From positions 54,820,491-54,884,490 of the forward strand of contig CM039182.1 of the NCBI GenBank assembly GCA_008360975.2: a stretch of DNA of 64,000 bases, given 5' to 3'. Shown here in pieces: positions 1-12,759 of this stretch (position 1 is its first letter; every line of letters begins with the position of its first letter). The stretch is from Lichenostomus cassidix (Eukaryota > Chordata > Aves > Passeriformes > Meliphagidae). A model generated the notes under the pieces. That model did not search any database. It had not been told where the DNA came from and saw nothing but the letters and a program-made list of their open reading frames with translations. The translations under genes and the position numbers were made by a program.

Positions 1-132
1 ATTCTTTAACATATTAACCCTTGTGACCTAATTAGCCATCCAAAAAATGCAAATAGGATCCTCTGCAACCTTTTTAATAATTCACTTCTCAATGACATTT
101 GATTTTCCTTTTGCAATGTTGGTGCACTTGTG
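1..132. other. Intergenic, no feature seen
   Basis: AT-rich unique-looking sequence up to the first LTR. Nothing recognisable. Confidence 0.5.
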
Positions 133-1219
133 TGTTGGTTTTGCTTGGCACAGTTTTTGTTGGGGGTGGTGGGGCACAAAGATGGCTCCTGTGTGAATGT
201 TCTGGAAGCTTTTCACCATGTCCAGCAGAGCCAATCCCTGATGGCTCTGAAGATGATAGACATGTTGCTGGCCAAGACTGTGCCAATTAGAGAGGTTAGT
301 TATGCATCTGTGATAACATATTTAAAAGAAATCAAAACAATGTGAGCACACACTTCTTTTTAGCCAGAGAAGGAGGAGGAGGAGGTGAGAATATGTGAGG
401 GAAAACAGCATGGAGACATCAAGGTCAGTGGAGAAGGTGGGGGAGGAGGTGCTCCTGGTGCCGGAGCCAAGTCCTCTGCTGGCCATGGTGACCATGGTGA
501 AACAGGCTGTCCCTCTGCAGCCCATGGGGTCCATGGGGATTGCAGAGATCCACTCGCAGCCTGTGTAGAGGTGCCCATGCTGGAACAGGTGGATGCGTGG
601 AGGAAGCTGTGATCCAGTGGGAGTCCCAGGGGAGAAAGAGGCCTTGCTCCCAAGATGGAACAGCCCAGCCTCAGAGGTCTGCACCCTGTAGATGAGGGGT
701 TCATGTCACAGCAGTTTTGGGAGGACAGTTTGCCCGTAAGAGGATACTCATGTTGCAGCAGGTTTGGGCAGGCTGCTGCTCATGAGATTTGGACCCACAC
801 CGGAGAAATTCACAGAGAACTGTCTCCCATGGGAGGGACCCCACCACAACATAGAGGACTCCTCTCCCTGAGCAGTGGAAGAAAAGTCTTGGTGGCGGAC
901 TGACCAAACCCCCATAACCCTATCCCTCTGTGCTGCTGGTGGGAGGGAGGGAGGGGGAAGAGCAGAGAAGCAATATCTTTAAGGGCTTCATTTTACTTCT
1001 CGTTTATCCTCCTCTGACTCTGTTGGCAATAAATCACTTTGCAACTTTAAGTTATCAGCCTGTTTTTCCGTCAGTGCATCTTCTCCCATTTTTTTATCTC
1101 AACTCATGAACCCTTTGTGTGTTAACCTTTTTCCTCTCCTCTGCCCAGCTGCAGTAAAGGAGAGCAGAGAGAGCAGATGTCATAGGTGCCTGGCATTTGG
1201 CCAGGATCAAACCACAACA
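133..1219 (+). mobile_element. Solo LTR of an endogenous retrovirus, copy A (~1.09 kb)
   Basis: Starts TGTTGGTTTT and ends CCACAACA, giving the TG...CA ends of an LTR. It carries AATAAA at 1028-1033 followed by TTTGCAACTT and a T/G-rich stretch, as expected for R/U5. The same ~1.08 kb unit recurs at 18116-19190 in the same orientation with scattered substitutions and small indels, which confirms the boundaries. Open frames inside (for example 385-612) are not conserved between the copies. A short G/A-rich patch lies near 370-450. No internal retroviral sequence adjoins it, so it is probably a solo LTR. Flanks acttg/actgg could be an imperfect duplication if the element starts at 131. Family not assigned. 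Confidence 0.75.
1028..1033 (+). terminator. LTR polyadenylation signal
   Basis: AATAAA in copy A of the 1.08 kb LTR, conserved as AATAAA at 19006-19011 in copy B. Confidence 0.6.
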
Positions 1220-3919
1220 ACTGGTGTTACAATTTTAAAAATATTCAGCCTTTCTGCTGAACAGATGCAGACCTTAGGCACTTGCTCAGCTTTAATTGAA
1301 AACCTCTCTCTTTAGCCACCAGTGCTCCCAGCAACATTTGCAAGCTTGAGGTTGGAGATCTTGGTTAAACAGAGTGTTAACCACTCCCACTACATCGTTT
1401 ACATGTTTGCTGATTATCAGTAAATATTGTTGAAATTGTACAGAGGGGATGGTGGGTGGCAGGAGGGACCAGGAGGGTAAGAAGAGAGGAAAGGGGAAAG
1501 GCAAAGCTGAAAAAGGTGCCCTATTTACTTTTGCAAAGAAGTCCATATTTCTCTGAGTCATTTCAAAAAAGCTCAGAAGGGATAATTTACATGACACAAC
1601 ACAAAATACAGAGAGAAAAAAATCCCTGCCATTGAATTGGTTTGTATCTGGCATTACACTATCTGTGCATATTAACTGTGTATATCTTCAGCATCTGTCT
1701 TTTTACTTTTTTTCCCATCAAAAGCAAAGTCATTAAGTTCTCTGGAAGTTAATCCTAGTCTATTCTGGACAAGAAGATTTAGATCAACATCTGTACATGA
1801 AGGTTTAAATTCAGTTTACAGTAATCCCCATGTGGTTAACTATAGCCTCTAAGTAATTCTGGCAATGTACTAATTTGCAAACGTTGTAACAACCCTTCCT
1901 GTTATATTTTTTAGCAACCAGTGGAGTGAAAGTATGAATTGGTTTGTTGATTTTCTCTCTCTTCTATTTTTCTTTGTTCCTGTTTTTTTCTTTCTCTACC
2001 TTCACGAGTTGCCTCCTGACAGCACTTTGGGTGTTCACATGGCTCTTTATGAGCAGGGAAGGATGCCTTCTGTCCAAGTATGTATCTTAATTCTTTATCG
2101 CATAAATCAGGTATACTGTGTGTCTGTTCCTTTGGACTGGGTAATAGAATAATATCACAATGAGGAGTTGTGGGATAAAAACCTGATGTTTGCTCATTAC
2201 GACTTAAAATCCTCTGTTGCTGAAATAAACCTGAAAAACCCCACTGTGTAAATTGTTGATGTAGCTGGGTTTTGCACTCTCAGAAACATGTCTTCCCTAG
2301 AATTTCAAGTGTATGGATCAGCATACATTAGACTATTGCAAGCACAAAGCATGACAAAACTTTCACTGGCATTTGCTGCAGAGATGAGCAGATGAAATGT
2401 TTTAAGTGAAGAATAAACCAAAATATGCTAAGCAACAGCTCATGTGTCCAGCCCTCAAAAAATCTCTATAGACACTTTTCGTTTCATCATTTTTTTGAGA
2501 AGGGAGGTCTCACTTGCTGGCTTTTTTCCTGGCTAAAGGTTTGCTTTTTGGTTTTCTTTTTATAAACCAGAGGCTGAAATTTCTAACAAAATTTCATCAT
2601 TCAAAAGTTCTTGGATTTTGAGAAAAATCACAAATACCCTTTCATTGTCAAGTAATTCACAGGAGCAGCTTCAGCTGAAGACTTTAGGAATTTTTATGGT
2701 GAGCCTTTGACACATTTGAGTGTGTGTGGTGTACCTGGGCTGGCCTTATTCATGCTTGCTGGTGATGCTCAGCAGGAGCTTATCTGCCTCTTGCCATCTG
2801 TAGGGTGCCTCTGCCTTCACACGTCTGCTAGTTAAAACTAGCTTGGATGGTGGGCAGAACTCGTTGTCTTTGTTGTGACTGCAATGCAGACACATATTGT
2901 GTTTCTTCCCTAAAAGAACAGAAGACAAATAGGAATTTGCAACAATCTGCATTAAGAGGTTTTTTCCGTGTGAGTGTTAATGATAACTGGAGAAAAATAG
3001 CATGCCAAAGTGTAGTCGCAGCTTATGCTGTCAAAGTACACATCTCATCACGCCTCTGACCAACACAGCTGTGCTGTCAGAACAGGATGGAGTTGACCTT
3101 CATAGGGAAGCAGATGAAAATAGAAGGAAACCACCATTGGACATGGTGCAACTCTTGCCCAATTCTGGCTGCAGGGTTGATAACCCATGTCTCCCTGCTC
3201 AAGTTCTTCCCCTCTTTTGGAAGGTCTGTCACAAGAGCCTTTCATCCTCTGGTCTGCTTGGGCATTTCCAACCACAATCCCAACAAATGCTTGTGTAGTT
3301 TGTGAGTCTCATACAGTCTTTCCTGCCAAGGGAAAACCACAATTAATGCTCTACTGGACGGAATAAGAGCAGGCTATGATATTAAATTTAAGACTGTAAC
3401 AGGATTACATATAGTTCTGTAGCTCTGCCAGTCTCAGAAGACCCCAAATCTGCCATGACTAATTCACTGGTAAGTCTACTGCCATTTCTTTTCCTGCACT
3501 TTTTTTTCCCCCAAATAGGCTGAGTTGGATTTTTAAATGAAGACAGTGAATTGGTGCAACTGTGAGCTGAGTCAACTACCCTTATAAGTTTATTTTGCAA
3601 TTGAAGGCTCAGATGTATCAGTGTTTTACTTTTTAAGGTTTTATCGCTACTGTTGCTGCCTCCATGTCACAGCCACAATTAACATTGGAGACAACAACAG
3701 AAAATGCAGCAGAGGAGGCAGGAGCACAAGGGTTGTCTCAGTCGTTGAGGGGAAACACCATGAGGAAAATGGTCCCTCAGGACACGTTACTCAGTACTTC
3801 TCTGAGGATAAGTGTGTCAGAGGTTGGGGGGGGCATTGGAATTTTTTCTCCATCCCTGTTACTAAGCAAAAAATATCTGGGTGATTAGAGCCATCAAGTC
3901 TTTTGTAAGAGACAAAAGG
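1220..3919. other. Intergenic, no gene recognised
   Basis: Mostly AT-rich, with no open frame that resembles a known protein. A short G-run lies near 3826-3834. Nothing supports an exon. Confidence 0.5.
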
Positions 3920-4702
3920 GTGTGCTGGGTGGGGCAGGGGAAGGAAGCAGCCGGCTGTTTGGGACTGGCCCTCTCGTCCATGGGACACTGGGAAGAAAGG
4001 GACTGCTCTTTGCTTCTGGCTGTGACTGCAGGAGATCCAACTGTGCTCTGTCTTCTCCTCCTGGCTGGCTGAGCTTTGATTCAACCTCTTTCCCACTGGG
4101 AGTGCACGTTTCCCCGGCTGCATTTCTCGCAGCAGCTGCCGGGGAGTCCGGCTGTCCCTGCCGCCTGCCGTGCTTCCGCCGCATGAGACCATGGCATCTG
4201 CCCTGACTGCAGAATCCTTGCTACCTCGCTGGCTAGCTGGGGAGAGCCAGCCCCAGCCCCAGCCCCTGTGCCGCCCCGCTTTGCCGCTCTGAGCTGCCTG
4301 CATGCTTCTCAGCCTGGCCACCATTACCAGCTGCGTGAGGCTGACCTGACCCTGCACCACAGCACCACCTGCAGCTGCTCGGGAGTCATCACACCTGCCC
4401 TGCCCAGCTGGGAGCTCAACAGTGCCCCTGCTGCTTGCAACCATGATTACACCACACGGGAAAGGGCTGGGCAACTCAAAAAGTCATCTGCTATTGGTTT
4501 CTGGTTCTATTTGTGGTTGCTATTATTGTTATTGCTTGTTTATAGATACTAGTAAAGAACTGTTATTCCTTTTCCCATACCTTTGCCTGAAAGCCCTTGA
4601 TTTTCAAAATTAAAATAATTCGGAGGGAAGGGAGATCACATTCTCTGTCCTAAGGGAGGGTTCAACCTCTCTTAGCAGGCACCTGTCTTTCAAACCAAGA
4701 CA
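3920..4702 (+). mobile_element. GC-rich ERV LTR, probably solo (left edge uncertain)
   Basis: A GC-rich block (about 3940-4480) is followed by an AT-rich stretch ending TTTCAAACCAAGACA at 4702. The tail, with ACTAGTAAAGAACTGTTATT, a run ending in TTCAAAATTAAAATAATT and then CACCTGTCTTTC, resembles from memory the 3' part of a common bird ERV LTR. The GC-rich U3-like half explains the long but meaningless open frames on both strands here (for example 3791-4474 minus). The start could lie anywhere from about 3885 to 3945. Similar terminal CAAACCAA(G/T)ACA is seen at the right edge of the window on the minus strand. Confidence 0.6.
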
Positions 4703-7700
4703 CAGTGGAACGAGGAACATTGCAGTACAGATCTAAGACTTTAAAAGTTGACTGAAGCTTAAGTGGTGCTTTTTGGAAAGCAGCAGGACAAGGAAATAAT
4801 GAGATGCAGTGACCTAACTTCTGCATAAAGTTGCCATTGCAATGGTAGTACATTCCAATAGTACTGTTGTCAATGGTCACTGACATTCAGTCAGGGCAGT
4901 AAACCACTCCCCATTCAAGATTTTAGATCCTGTAAGAAACCAGTGGAAACATTCTTGCTGCCCTGGTGGCTTGTAAAAAACACCAGGCCTCAATGTCAGC
5001 ACTATCTCATGGTGAAACTACTTCTGCTGTCCATGTCCAGAAGGCATAGATCTCCTTCAGGAGATGGTCCAGAGTGCAAAAAGCTACTGTAGCTCTGTGG
5101 AATGGGTGTGTCTTGCACAGTGGGCTAGACCTCTCAGACCTGGCAAAAAGGTGGCTATACCTTTCAGGGGAGGGAGGAGTTTCTGATAGTCTCCCATGAT
5201 GAATCTGTGGGCCGTAACAAGACACAGGGGATGCTGTGCTGCTGCTGCCAGAATAGGAAACAAGAGTTTTTGGTTGATACGATTTCATTTACAGCAACAC
5301 AAAAGGTAGCAGCACAGGAGCTGCTCTTTGCAGTGGGTAGGGAGATGCTTTTTTGCCTCTCTTCACACTGGGAAAAGTGAGCTATGCTCTTCCCCTTTGC
5401 CAGTGAGAGCTGATGGGCAGCTTGAGGACACCAGATAGCAGAGAGGTCCAAAGTAGCCAATGATTTCTCCACAGAAGGTGAGAGTGTGGCTTCCCAGCAC
5501 TGATCAACAGTCATCTCATTGACCTCTAATTCCATTAATGACACCTATGGGGAAATGTGGGTTGGGCTTTTTCATATTCCTGCGGAACTTCTCTACTTGT
5601 GGAGAGAATTTTAACCGTTATGGAACACTAGTGTTCTGCTGTAACATCTCCGAATGAATAGTTGTCTTTGTTTCTTTCCTTTTTGTCCCTAGCTCTGGAT
5701 TTTTAAAATCTTCTTTAATTTACTTCTGCTTTGTTGTGGTATAGATGTTATCTTGATTTTCTGTTGTTTCTAGATTGCTTAACATTGTCCATATGGCTAA
5801 ATCTTTGGAGCTCCTATGCTGGAGTCATACAGCTGCAAAGAACGGAAATTAATCCCAAAATATGCTGATAAGGTCCAGAGAAGAAAGAAATATGAAGCAA
5901 GGGCACAGGAACCAGAGCTGCATAAAGGAAGGATGCTCTCAGATGCTAAGCAACAGTGGTTTCTTTTTTAAAAAATTACTAATGAAGATGTATGGCTCAC
6001 CCAAATTTGCTCATTTAATACAACATACAACCACAAATATTTTGCCTCAAAGAGTTTACCTGAAAAACTGGTGCTTCTGGACTTCAGTGCTGTTTGCCCA
6101 CATTCTAGTCCATGGTCTTGACAGCTTTCTATTTAATCTGTAGTGGAGTCACTAGCCAGAGATTCAGTTGTTCTCAGCAACTTCGAGCACCAGCTCAGGC
6201 CACTCTTTACCTGTGGGTTGTGAACTGAGAGGAAAGGTGTATGTTCACACCTACAATAATGATTACTGGCTACCACAAGGACAACTTGGATTCAACGACA
6301 CCTTTTGGCTATGGAAAAGAAAGCGAGTTGGCTGCCTGCATTATACAGACAGAGTCAAAGAGCTAGGTAATTTCAGGAGCAGGAGGTGTCTTTCATCTCT
6401 ACAGCTGCTTGTGATATGACTTCATTTGAAGCCAATAATGTAAATTTTAGATAGGGAAAAGTTTTTCCATTTCTCCTCTTAACTAGAACTACCACATTGC
6501 AAATGGCTATAGAATCAGATACATAAGAGTATGTGCCTGATTTTATTAGTAAAACCTTTCCTAACAGTTATAGAGAACAGCTGTTGCCCTATAACAACAC
6601 AGGCATTTTATTAGCCCCTCCTTTCTAACTGTGCTGTATAATTGTTTTCTCTCCTTAATTTTTCCATTCCATCATCACTGTTTGAAAATTGTTTTTATGT
6701 TAGATGTTTTCATTGACTTGACATTTCTCACAACAGCTAGAAGAAAAGTGATTTGTTTGAACTGTAGGAGGTATCATGAATTAATAGCTCAATTCTATAT
6801 TGTGCTCTCGTTAAAGGGGAAGTCAAGTCATCTTTTTTATGAGTAACAGTTTTACTTTGTAATATTTCACAGCAAGCAAAGACAGGCCTGGACACCTACA
6901 GTGTCTCAATCAGAGGGTGACAGACAGTGCAATAGCATACACCCTGTCTTCAGTATGCTGCTGTCAGTCACCAGTGACTGAAGCTATTCATGGTCCATAA
7001 TAATGCATAGTTGCTTTGCAGGAGAAATGCCATCACTAAATAAATACAGTGCATTGCTAGTTATTAATTGATTTGTTGTTATTTATATAGTTGTTAATTT
7101 AATTGGTTGTAGACATTTTTAAAGTTCTGAAAAATTCCTTATTAAAAAATAGCACATTATTCTTTCATGCAAATCATCCTTCTAATGGATTTTCTGGGAC
7201 TATTGGCAGGAGAGAAGATACCAGCATAGTGGCTTTCCATGTTATGCTGTTTACTGTTAGCATTTGGAAACACATTGGGACGTGGTAAACTTTAGAAAAA
7301 TAAGAATGGGTATACGTTGTATATAATCATCCAACTGAGACAGTTTTTCATCAAAGTATTCATCAGTTTAGTGTGCAAAATTGAGGAATATAAAATAGCT
7401 GGGGCAATTGCTTCAGGACAGAGTTTCTGGAAATAAAAGGGCTATACCCATTGATCAGTCTTTCCTTTCACCACCCTAAAGTCAGAAATATTATACAGTC
7501 CATCAACCACACACTGCAAAATAAAAGCTTGGTCAGAGTCCCCAGTGAGGAATTTGATTGATTTCAGGAGTGGGATGGGGTCTAAGTGATAAAGAAAGCA
7601 GTTATATCCCTGCTAGAAAAATAGCTCAGGACTAAAGGTTGTCATCTTTTGAGGAGAATTCTTATCCTTTTGGAGTCCATGGCAATTCTACCACTGTCTT

Positions 7701-7751
7701 TTTTTGTGATTGGGATTACACTACTAATATTGTTTGACCCATCCTCCATTT
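4703..7751. other. Intergenic, no gene recognised
   Basis: The minus-strand open frame of 126 codons at 5164-5544 has no recognisable domain and a low-complexity Ser/Gln/Cys composition. I see no splice context or family similarity, so I do not call it a gene. Confidence 0.45.
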
Positions 7752-7774
7752 AAAAAAAAAAAAAAAAAAAAAAA
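7752..7774 (+). repeat. Poly(A) run of 23
   Basis: Uninterrupted A23 followed by GAAAAG. It could be the tail of an old retroposed sequence, but nothing upstream is recognisable as a LINE or SINE. Confidence 0.8.
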
Positions 7775-8849
7775 GAAAAGTACCATCCGTACCACCCTCT
7801 TTTTCATATACTCACTCAATATGCCCACTTGCACATAAAGTGGTTTTGGTAACTTTTATTTCTTGCCTTTGGGCTTGATTTCAAAATATTGTAATATATT
7901 TGGCTTTTGTAACTTTCACTAATTAAATCATCTAAAGCAGATGGAATTACAGAAATTACAGGGTTTAGAATACCGCCCTAATTGGTTTACGATCTATGTG
8001 ACACTACAGTGCCATTCAGACTGTGTAATGTATAAGGACTGCACATAAGAGGATTCTTGCCAATTAATTTTCTTAAACTCCATTATCTGCAATTTTTGCT
8101 TCCTTATAATCCCTTTCCTGGTAAGCCTTTTCCTGGTGTCCTTGTTGCTCTGGGAAGACAGAAAGCATCCTATTGCTGTAATGGGGCTTTTTCTCTTTGC
8201 TTAAAAAAACCAAGCTTTTTTTTTCATCTGCAATGGAATAGAACAAGAGAATAATAGAATAAAAATGAGTGAACGTAAAAGAAATAACCCATATGAGAAA
8301 TACAAAATAGTCGTTGTGCACTCTGATGCATTGTCAAATGGTGGGGATTTGAGAATGGATGGAAAGAGATCCCAATTTTTGAGAGTAAAATCATTCAAAG
8401 TTGCAACAATACAACAATAACAATATATTCCCTTGCATAGGAGGAAAAAAAAATTCCTTCTGTTTCTTTAAATTCTCTTTTTGCCATTTAGACATGATTT
8501 TTAAACTCACGATTCCCTTTTGTTGCCATGGTAACAGGTTTTGGCCCTCATGGTGACAGAAAAGTATCTCAGTTCTTGTTCCTCTTTGAACACATGTGTT
8601 TCTATGTATAGCTGAACAGGCAGAGGGAAGGGAGGTGTGACAAGATCGCACCTTTCAGAGCAAGGTAACACCCAGCGCCAAACCAAGGCTGTGCTGAGGA
8701 AATAGCCTGCAGCAAGGACAGATTTATCCCGCCTGATTCCTGTGTGGACTCACTCAGACTCCAGCTTTAATGATGCCAGATAGGTTTGCTCCCCCTGCTC
8801 CCATCCCCCTGGCACCCCCTCTTTCCTAGGTGACATTTTAGGGATTTTT
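7775..8849. other. Intergenic, no gene recognised
   Basis: No supported gene or repeat. Confidence 0.5.
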
Positions 8850-9300
8850 TATATATGAAGCAAGTATTTAAATGAAATCTAGTTTTAGGGGATTCCTATA
8901 GAGCTGGCTGCTAGTGTCTTGCAGCATTGCAGGGGTCAATTAAGAGAAACAATTATCTGGTTTTAAAGCTGTAATAAGAAAAGCAAATCAAAACAGAAAA
9001 AGCACGTTCAACGCGAACTGAATAGAACAGAAAAGCAAAAAGCAAGAGAGGAAAAGAAAAAGTGGACAAAAAGTGATGTTAAATATCATGGAGCATGACT
9101 AATGGCACAAGCATGTTAAAATCATTGGGAAAATGTCCTTGGAAGACAAATGAATTTTCAGCAGAATAATTAACTTAATTAACAAATTTGCATGCATATT
9201 CATCAGGCTATTGAAGTCTTTCCAGCACAGCTTGATGAGCATTGGTGTAATAATTGTCTCATTTACATTCTGCAATCTACTACAATTTGGGGCATGTAAA
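8850..9300. promoter_or_regulatory. Candidate conserved non-coding element
   Basis: AT-rich but complex sequence with closely spaced homeodomain and POU-like cores: TAATTAACTTAATTAA at 9167-9182 and ATGCATATTCAT at 9192-9203, plus CAATTAAG and AATTATCTGG near 8937-8960. It resembles deeply conserved developmental enhancers in texture only. No conservation data are available. Confidence 0.25.
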
Positions 9301-11267
9301 AAAAGCCGACCTCTTCCTTTTGACTTTCTTTAGGATCCTGACCTTCTCAATAAACGCATGCAAAAAATGTGTTGTGTCCGTTACTTAGCCCTGTGTTCCA
9401 AGCTTTATCAAAAAACCTGCTCCCACTCTGCCATGCTTTCCTGCCTTTTACTTCCCTCTTCCTTTGCTTTATTTTTTTCCCTTTGGCCCAGGTTCTCTTT
9501 TTTGCCTCTGCTTGCTCTCCTGGGTAAATCTTGGCACCAGTTCTGACTTCAAATCTCCTGGGCTGCCAGACTGCATCATGTAAAAATTGCCATTTTCCTC
9601 TATCTCTGCAGGGCAATCTTTAAAGGCAGTAAGGTGTGACGCTCCAGACTGGCAGCTTGGCAAGAAAGAGCCCATGGATACCAACACACAGGAATCTGGA
9701 GGGTTCACTCTGACAGGCAGTCAGTACTGGAAACAAAAAAAAAATTAAAAAAAGATTTAAAAAATTACATATTGCAGGCATATGGTCACAAGACCAGCAG
9801 AAATATATTTAATTACTGATATTGTATGTTAAGCAGAAATAATGTACCAAGAGCAGTACCTTAATTTTTTTCTCCTTAGATTATAATAAAATTAATTAAA
9901 AGAGGCCTTTAGAACACAGTTGGTTCATAGTGTTGCATTTCAGATCCATTTACAGTTTTACCCCAATCATTTGCAAATAGAATTTGATCACTTGATTTTA
10001 GACTACTGAGATAATTTTAGCATGATTTTCTTTTTAAATGTACATGAATATTTTTAAATGCAATTAGGCCATTTACGAGCATTTTTGTTACTTTGTTTTA
10101 AATCAAATCCTTCAACCATGCAGTACAGAGTTCCTTCAATGGTTATAACTAATATTAGGTATGCAAACTGTGTTATAACTGAGTTGACTTCTAAGACACC
10201 AGCCTGAATATTTTGTACCAAATGTACATTTGTACCAAATGTAACTCTCACTGTGTTACTTTTCAGGCTGCATAACAACACTGTACAAGCTGTTTTCCTC
10301 AGAATGTACAATCACAGTAAAATTATGTTCCCTGACTTCTGATTAAAAGGTTCACTGGTAAAAAAAAATGCAGTACATAAACCAGAATGGATATGGAAGG
10401 TAAAAACAGCAACCTGGAGTTGTGATACAGAATTCCTAGGCCTTTTAGCCTCTGTTTCCCTCTCTATTACTCCAGAAATGCCCATGTGTCTAGAACTGTG
10501 CTCACACCCTGCACCTCATTGAGAAAGGCAATACTGATTTCCAGCTTGTTTAAATACCTTTATGATCCAGAAAACTCCATATTCCATTATTTCTGTCCCT
10601 TCAGTAGCTTCAGCCAGAAAATATGTTATGGGTGTTCCTCATGAATATAAACAGAATTGGACCTTTCAGGAAATGTTCTTATGGCCATTTCCTTCTGAAA
10701 TATTGCTGCTGCTGGGATTTATGGAGCATACTGCGACCTGAGCTGAAGCAACCAAATATATTTCCCTTCTCAGTCTGATGGAATTCAAACCTATTATTAG
10801 CCAAGCAGATACTCTAACCAACTAGTTGTGTGTTTTGGCAGGAGAGGAGAACAGTTCTGCGCCTCTTCTGTTGGAGTGATTCTGTAGCTATACTTAAATA
10901 CCGGAAGTATATCTGTATAAAAGCAATGAAGTTGTTACAGTAAGACCTCTTTCAAGAATGTAAACTGCGCTGACTTGGTTGATAGTGGTGAATTTTTTCA
11001 TCAAAGTACAACAAGAATAAGTTAGAAAACATTTAATGTTAGAATTTCTTAATTTGCTAGGATATTTATGGTCCATTCAAGTCTGTAAAATAGATAATGC
11101 TTAACACCACAGAGACACTATCCAAAAGTTCCAACTTGGTATTGTTTAGCTTATAGGAAAGAGATGATTTTTTTTTAACCTTTAAACAGTGCAGTGTGTT
11201 CTCACCAAAATTTGAGTTCTTCCTTTAGACATATTGGATGAATTTCAAAGATTTTCACATAATGTGA
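9301..11267. other. Intergenic, small tandem repeat only
   Basis: Contains the 17-bp tandem repeat at 10212-10245. Otherwise no supported gene. Confidence 0.45.
10212..10245 (+). repeat. Two-copy 17-bp tandem repeat
   Basis: TTTGTACCAAATGTACA followed at once by TTTGTACCAAATGTAAC, differing only in the last bases. A local slippage-type duplication. Confidence 0.8.
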
Positions 11268-11455
11268 TTTTCCTGGTTTCAGCCAGGACAAGGTTAATTT
11301 TTGTGGTAGTCAGGAGGGACAATGGCTAGGACTTGGAGCTTATTCTATACTAAGGCCAGGACTAGGGGTGAGGGTGGGGGTGGGAGGTGGAGAGAGTGGG
11401 GGTGAGGCTTAGGAGGATGAGGCGGGGTGGAAGAGGGGGGCAGGTGGGAAGGCAG
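11268..11455 (+). mobile_element. Degenerate ERV LTR fragment
   Basis: Begins TTTTCCTGGTTTCAGCCAGGA and continues AAGGTTAATTTTTG, then becomes G-rich with GGTGGGA-type repeats. From memory this resembles the start of a widespread bird ERV-L LTR (TGTCCTGGTTTCAGC...). The 3' part is lost. Right boundary approximate. Confidence 0.5.
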
Positions 11456-12689
11456 TCTCTTTCAGAAAGAAAGAGTCCTTTTCTGGTAATAAATTTGAAA
11501 ATATCATTCCTAAATCACAATAGGCATTTGTTTGCCAGTTAAAAGTAGTTTAAAACTGGGCCTTTTACAGGCTTTGGCACCTGTGTAAATTCAAAAGTAC
11601 CAAATGGTCCTAGCAGCATAATAACAGTCATTTAAGACCTTTCACATAAAGTAAATTTAAATCTCATGTTTAGACTGTTTGAAGAACACAGGCTGTAATT
11701 AAGCAAAGTTATTAACATTTATTGTTTCCAGTTGTAGTTACTATTACAGGCTAGAATAGATGTGCCTTGGTCAACAAATTTTATAACTCTTGAACAGAGC
11801 ATCTATAATACAACTAATTCTGCCAAGAACCATATTTCCACCCAATGTTACTATGCTTGCAACAGTTCTATTGATTTCAGTGGCTCCAAGGAAACTGTGT
11901 AAGTCAAGAGAGAATTGATTGGTCCATTTATCACTGCACTTGACAATTACATTGCTACATGGATATGAGCAATTTCAAGGCTCTTACAACATAGCTGCTT
12001 TCACATTCCTGCAAATTGAGTCAGTAGCGCTAGAGAGAACTGAGGAAGGAATCAGTCCTGTGGTCACAAATGGAATTTGTTGTTCTTGGTGGTGTTGATG
12101 TTGTTGAAGGATTAACCTCATCTGAATTGCAGCAAGAAAATGCTGAAAGCATCATATTGGGCATGGTGGAGTTTTTCTTCTTTGAGCGCTCTATCTTTAA
12201 TTCTTATTTTGCTAAATTAATCACTTTTATTTGTGACACTGTGTAGTTTAAGATAAGTGAAACCCTTTAAAATATTCTATTTTTAGCAATTGTACATTCA
12301 TATATCAATATGAAGTTTCAGTGACAAAACTGAAACAAAAACAGTGGCCAAATGTTTATTTTTATACAAAGTTTACCATATTTTTTGTAACTCTGTAATG
12401 CTTCTCAAAATATACATTTTCTTTCAGTTATGTTACTTTAAAATTGAAATCACAATGAAAAGAACAATCAAAGCATTTTACACTGAAGTTTTAAAGCAAG
12501 TATTTAACTTCTCAGGGAAAGAATGCAGCTTTTGTCAGCTGAGATTGTTGACAGGCTTCAACATGACTGTGAATAGGCTCTGTGGGGTTTTATATTGGTT
12601 CTCAAGCTGCAATTTTCTATTCAGAGAAATACAATTTCCTCTGAAACTGAGCCTGACAGACCTGTACAACATGAGAGAGGGAGAAGTCT
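11456..12689. other. Intergenic, no gene recognised
   Basis: No supported feature. The plus-strand open frame 12344-12814 runs out of unique DNA into the antisense of the ERV and is not a gene. Confidence 0.45.
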
Positions 12690-12759
12690 GGGGTCTGGGT
12701 TGGAGCTCAGGATTTCTCCACTTCATATGCCACCCACCTAGCTACAAACCTATGATTCT

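Noticed and set aside
385..612. Gly-rich open frame in the 1.08 kb LTR
   Set aside because: The equivalent frame in the second LTR copy is interrupted, so it is not under coding constraint.
3791..4474. Long minus-strand open frame of 227 codons
   Set aside because: It lies over the GC-rich half of an LTR, has low-complexity composition and no recognisable domain. Competing frames are open on the other strand.
5164..5544. Minus-strand open frame of 126 codons
   Set aside because: No recognisable domain, no codon or motif pattern of a real exon, no splice context.
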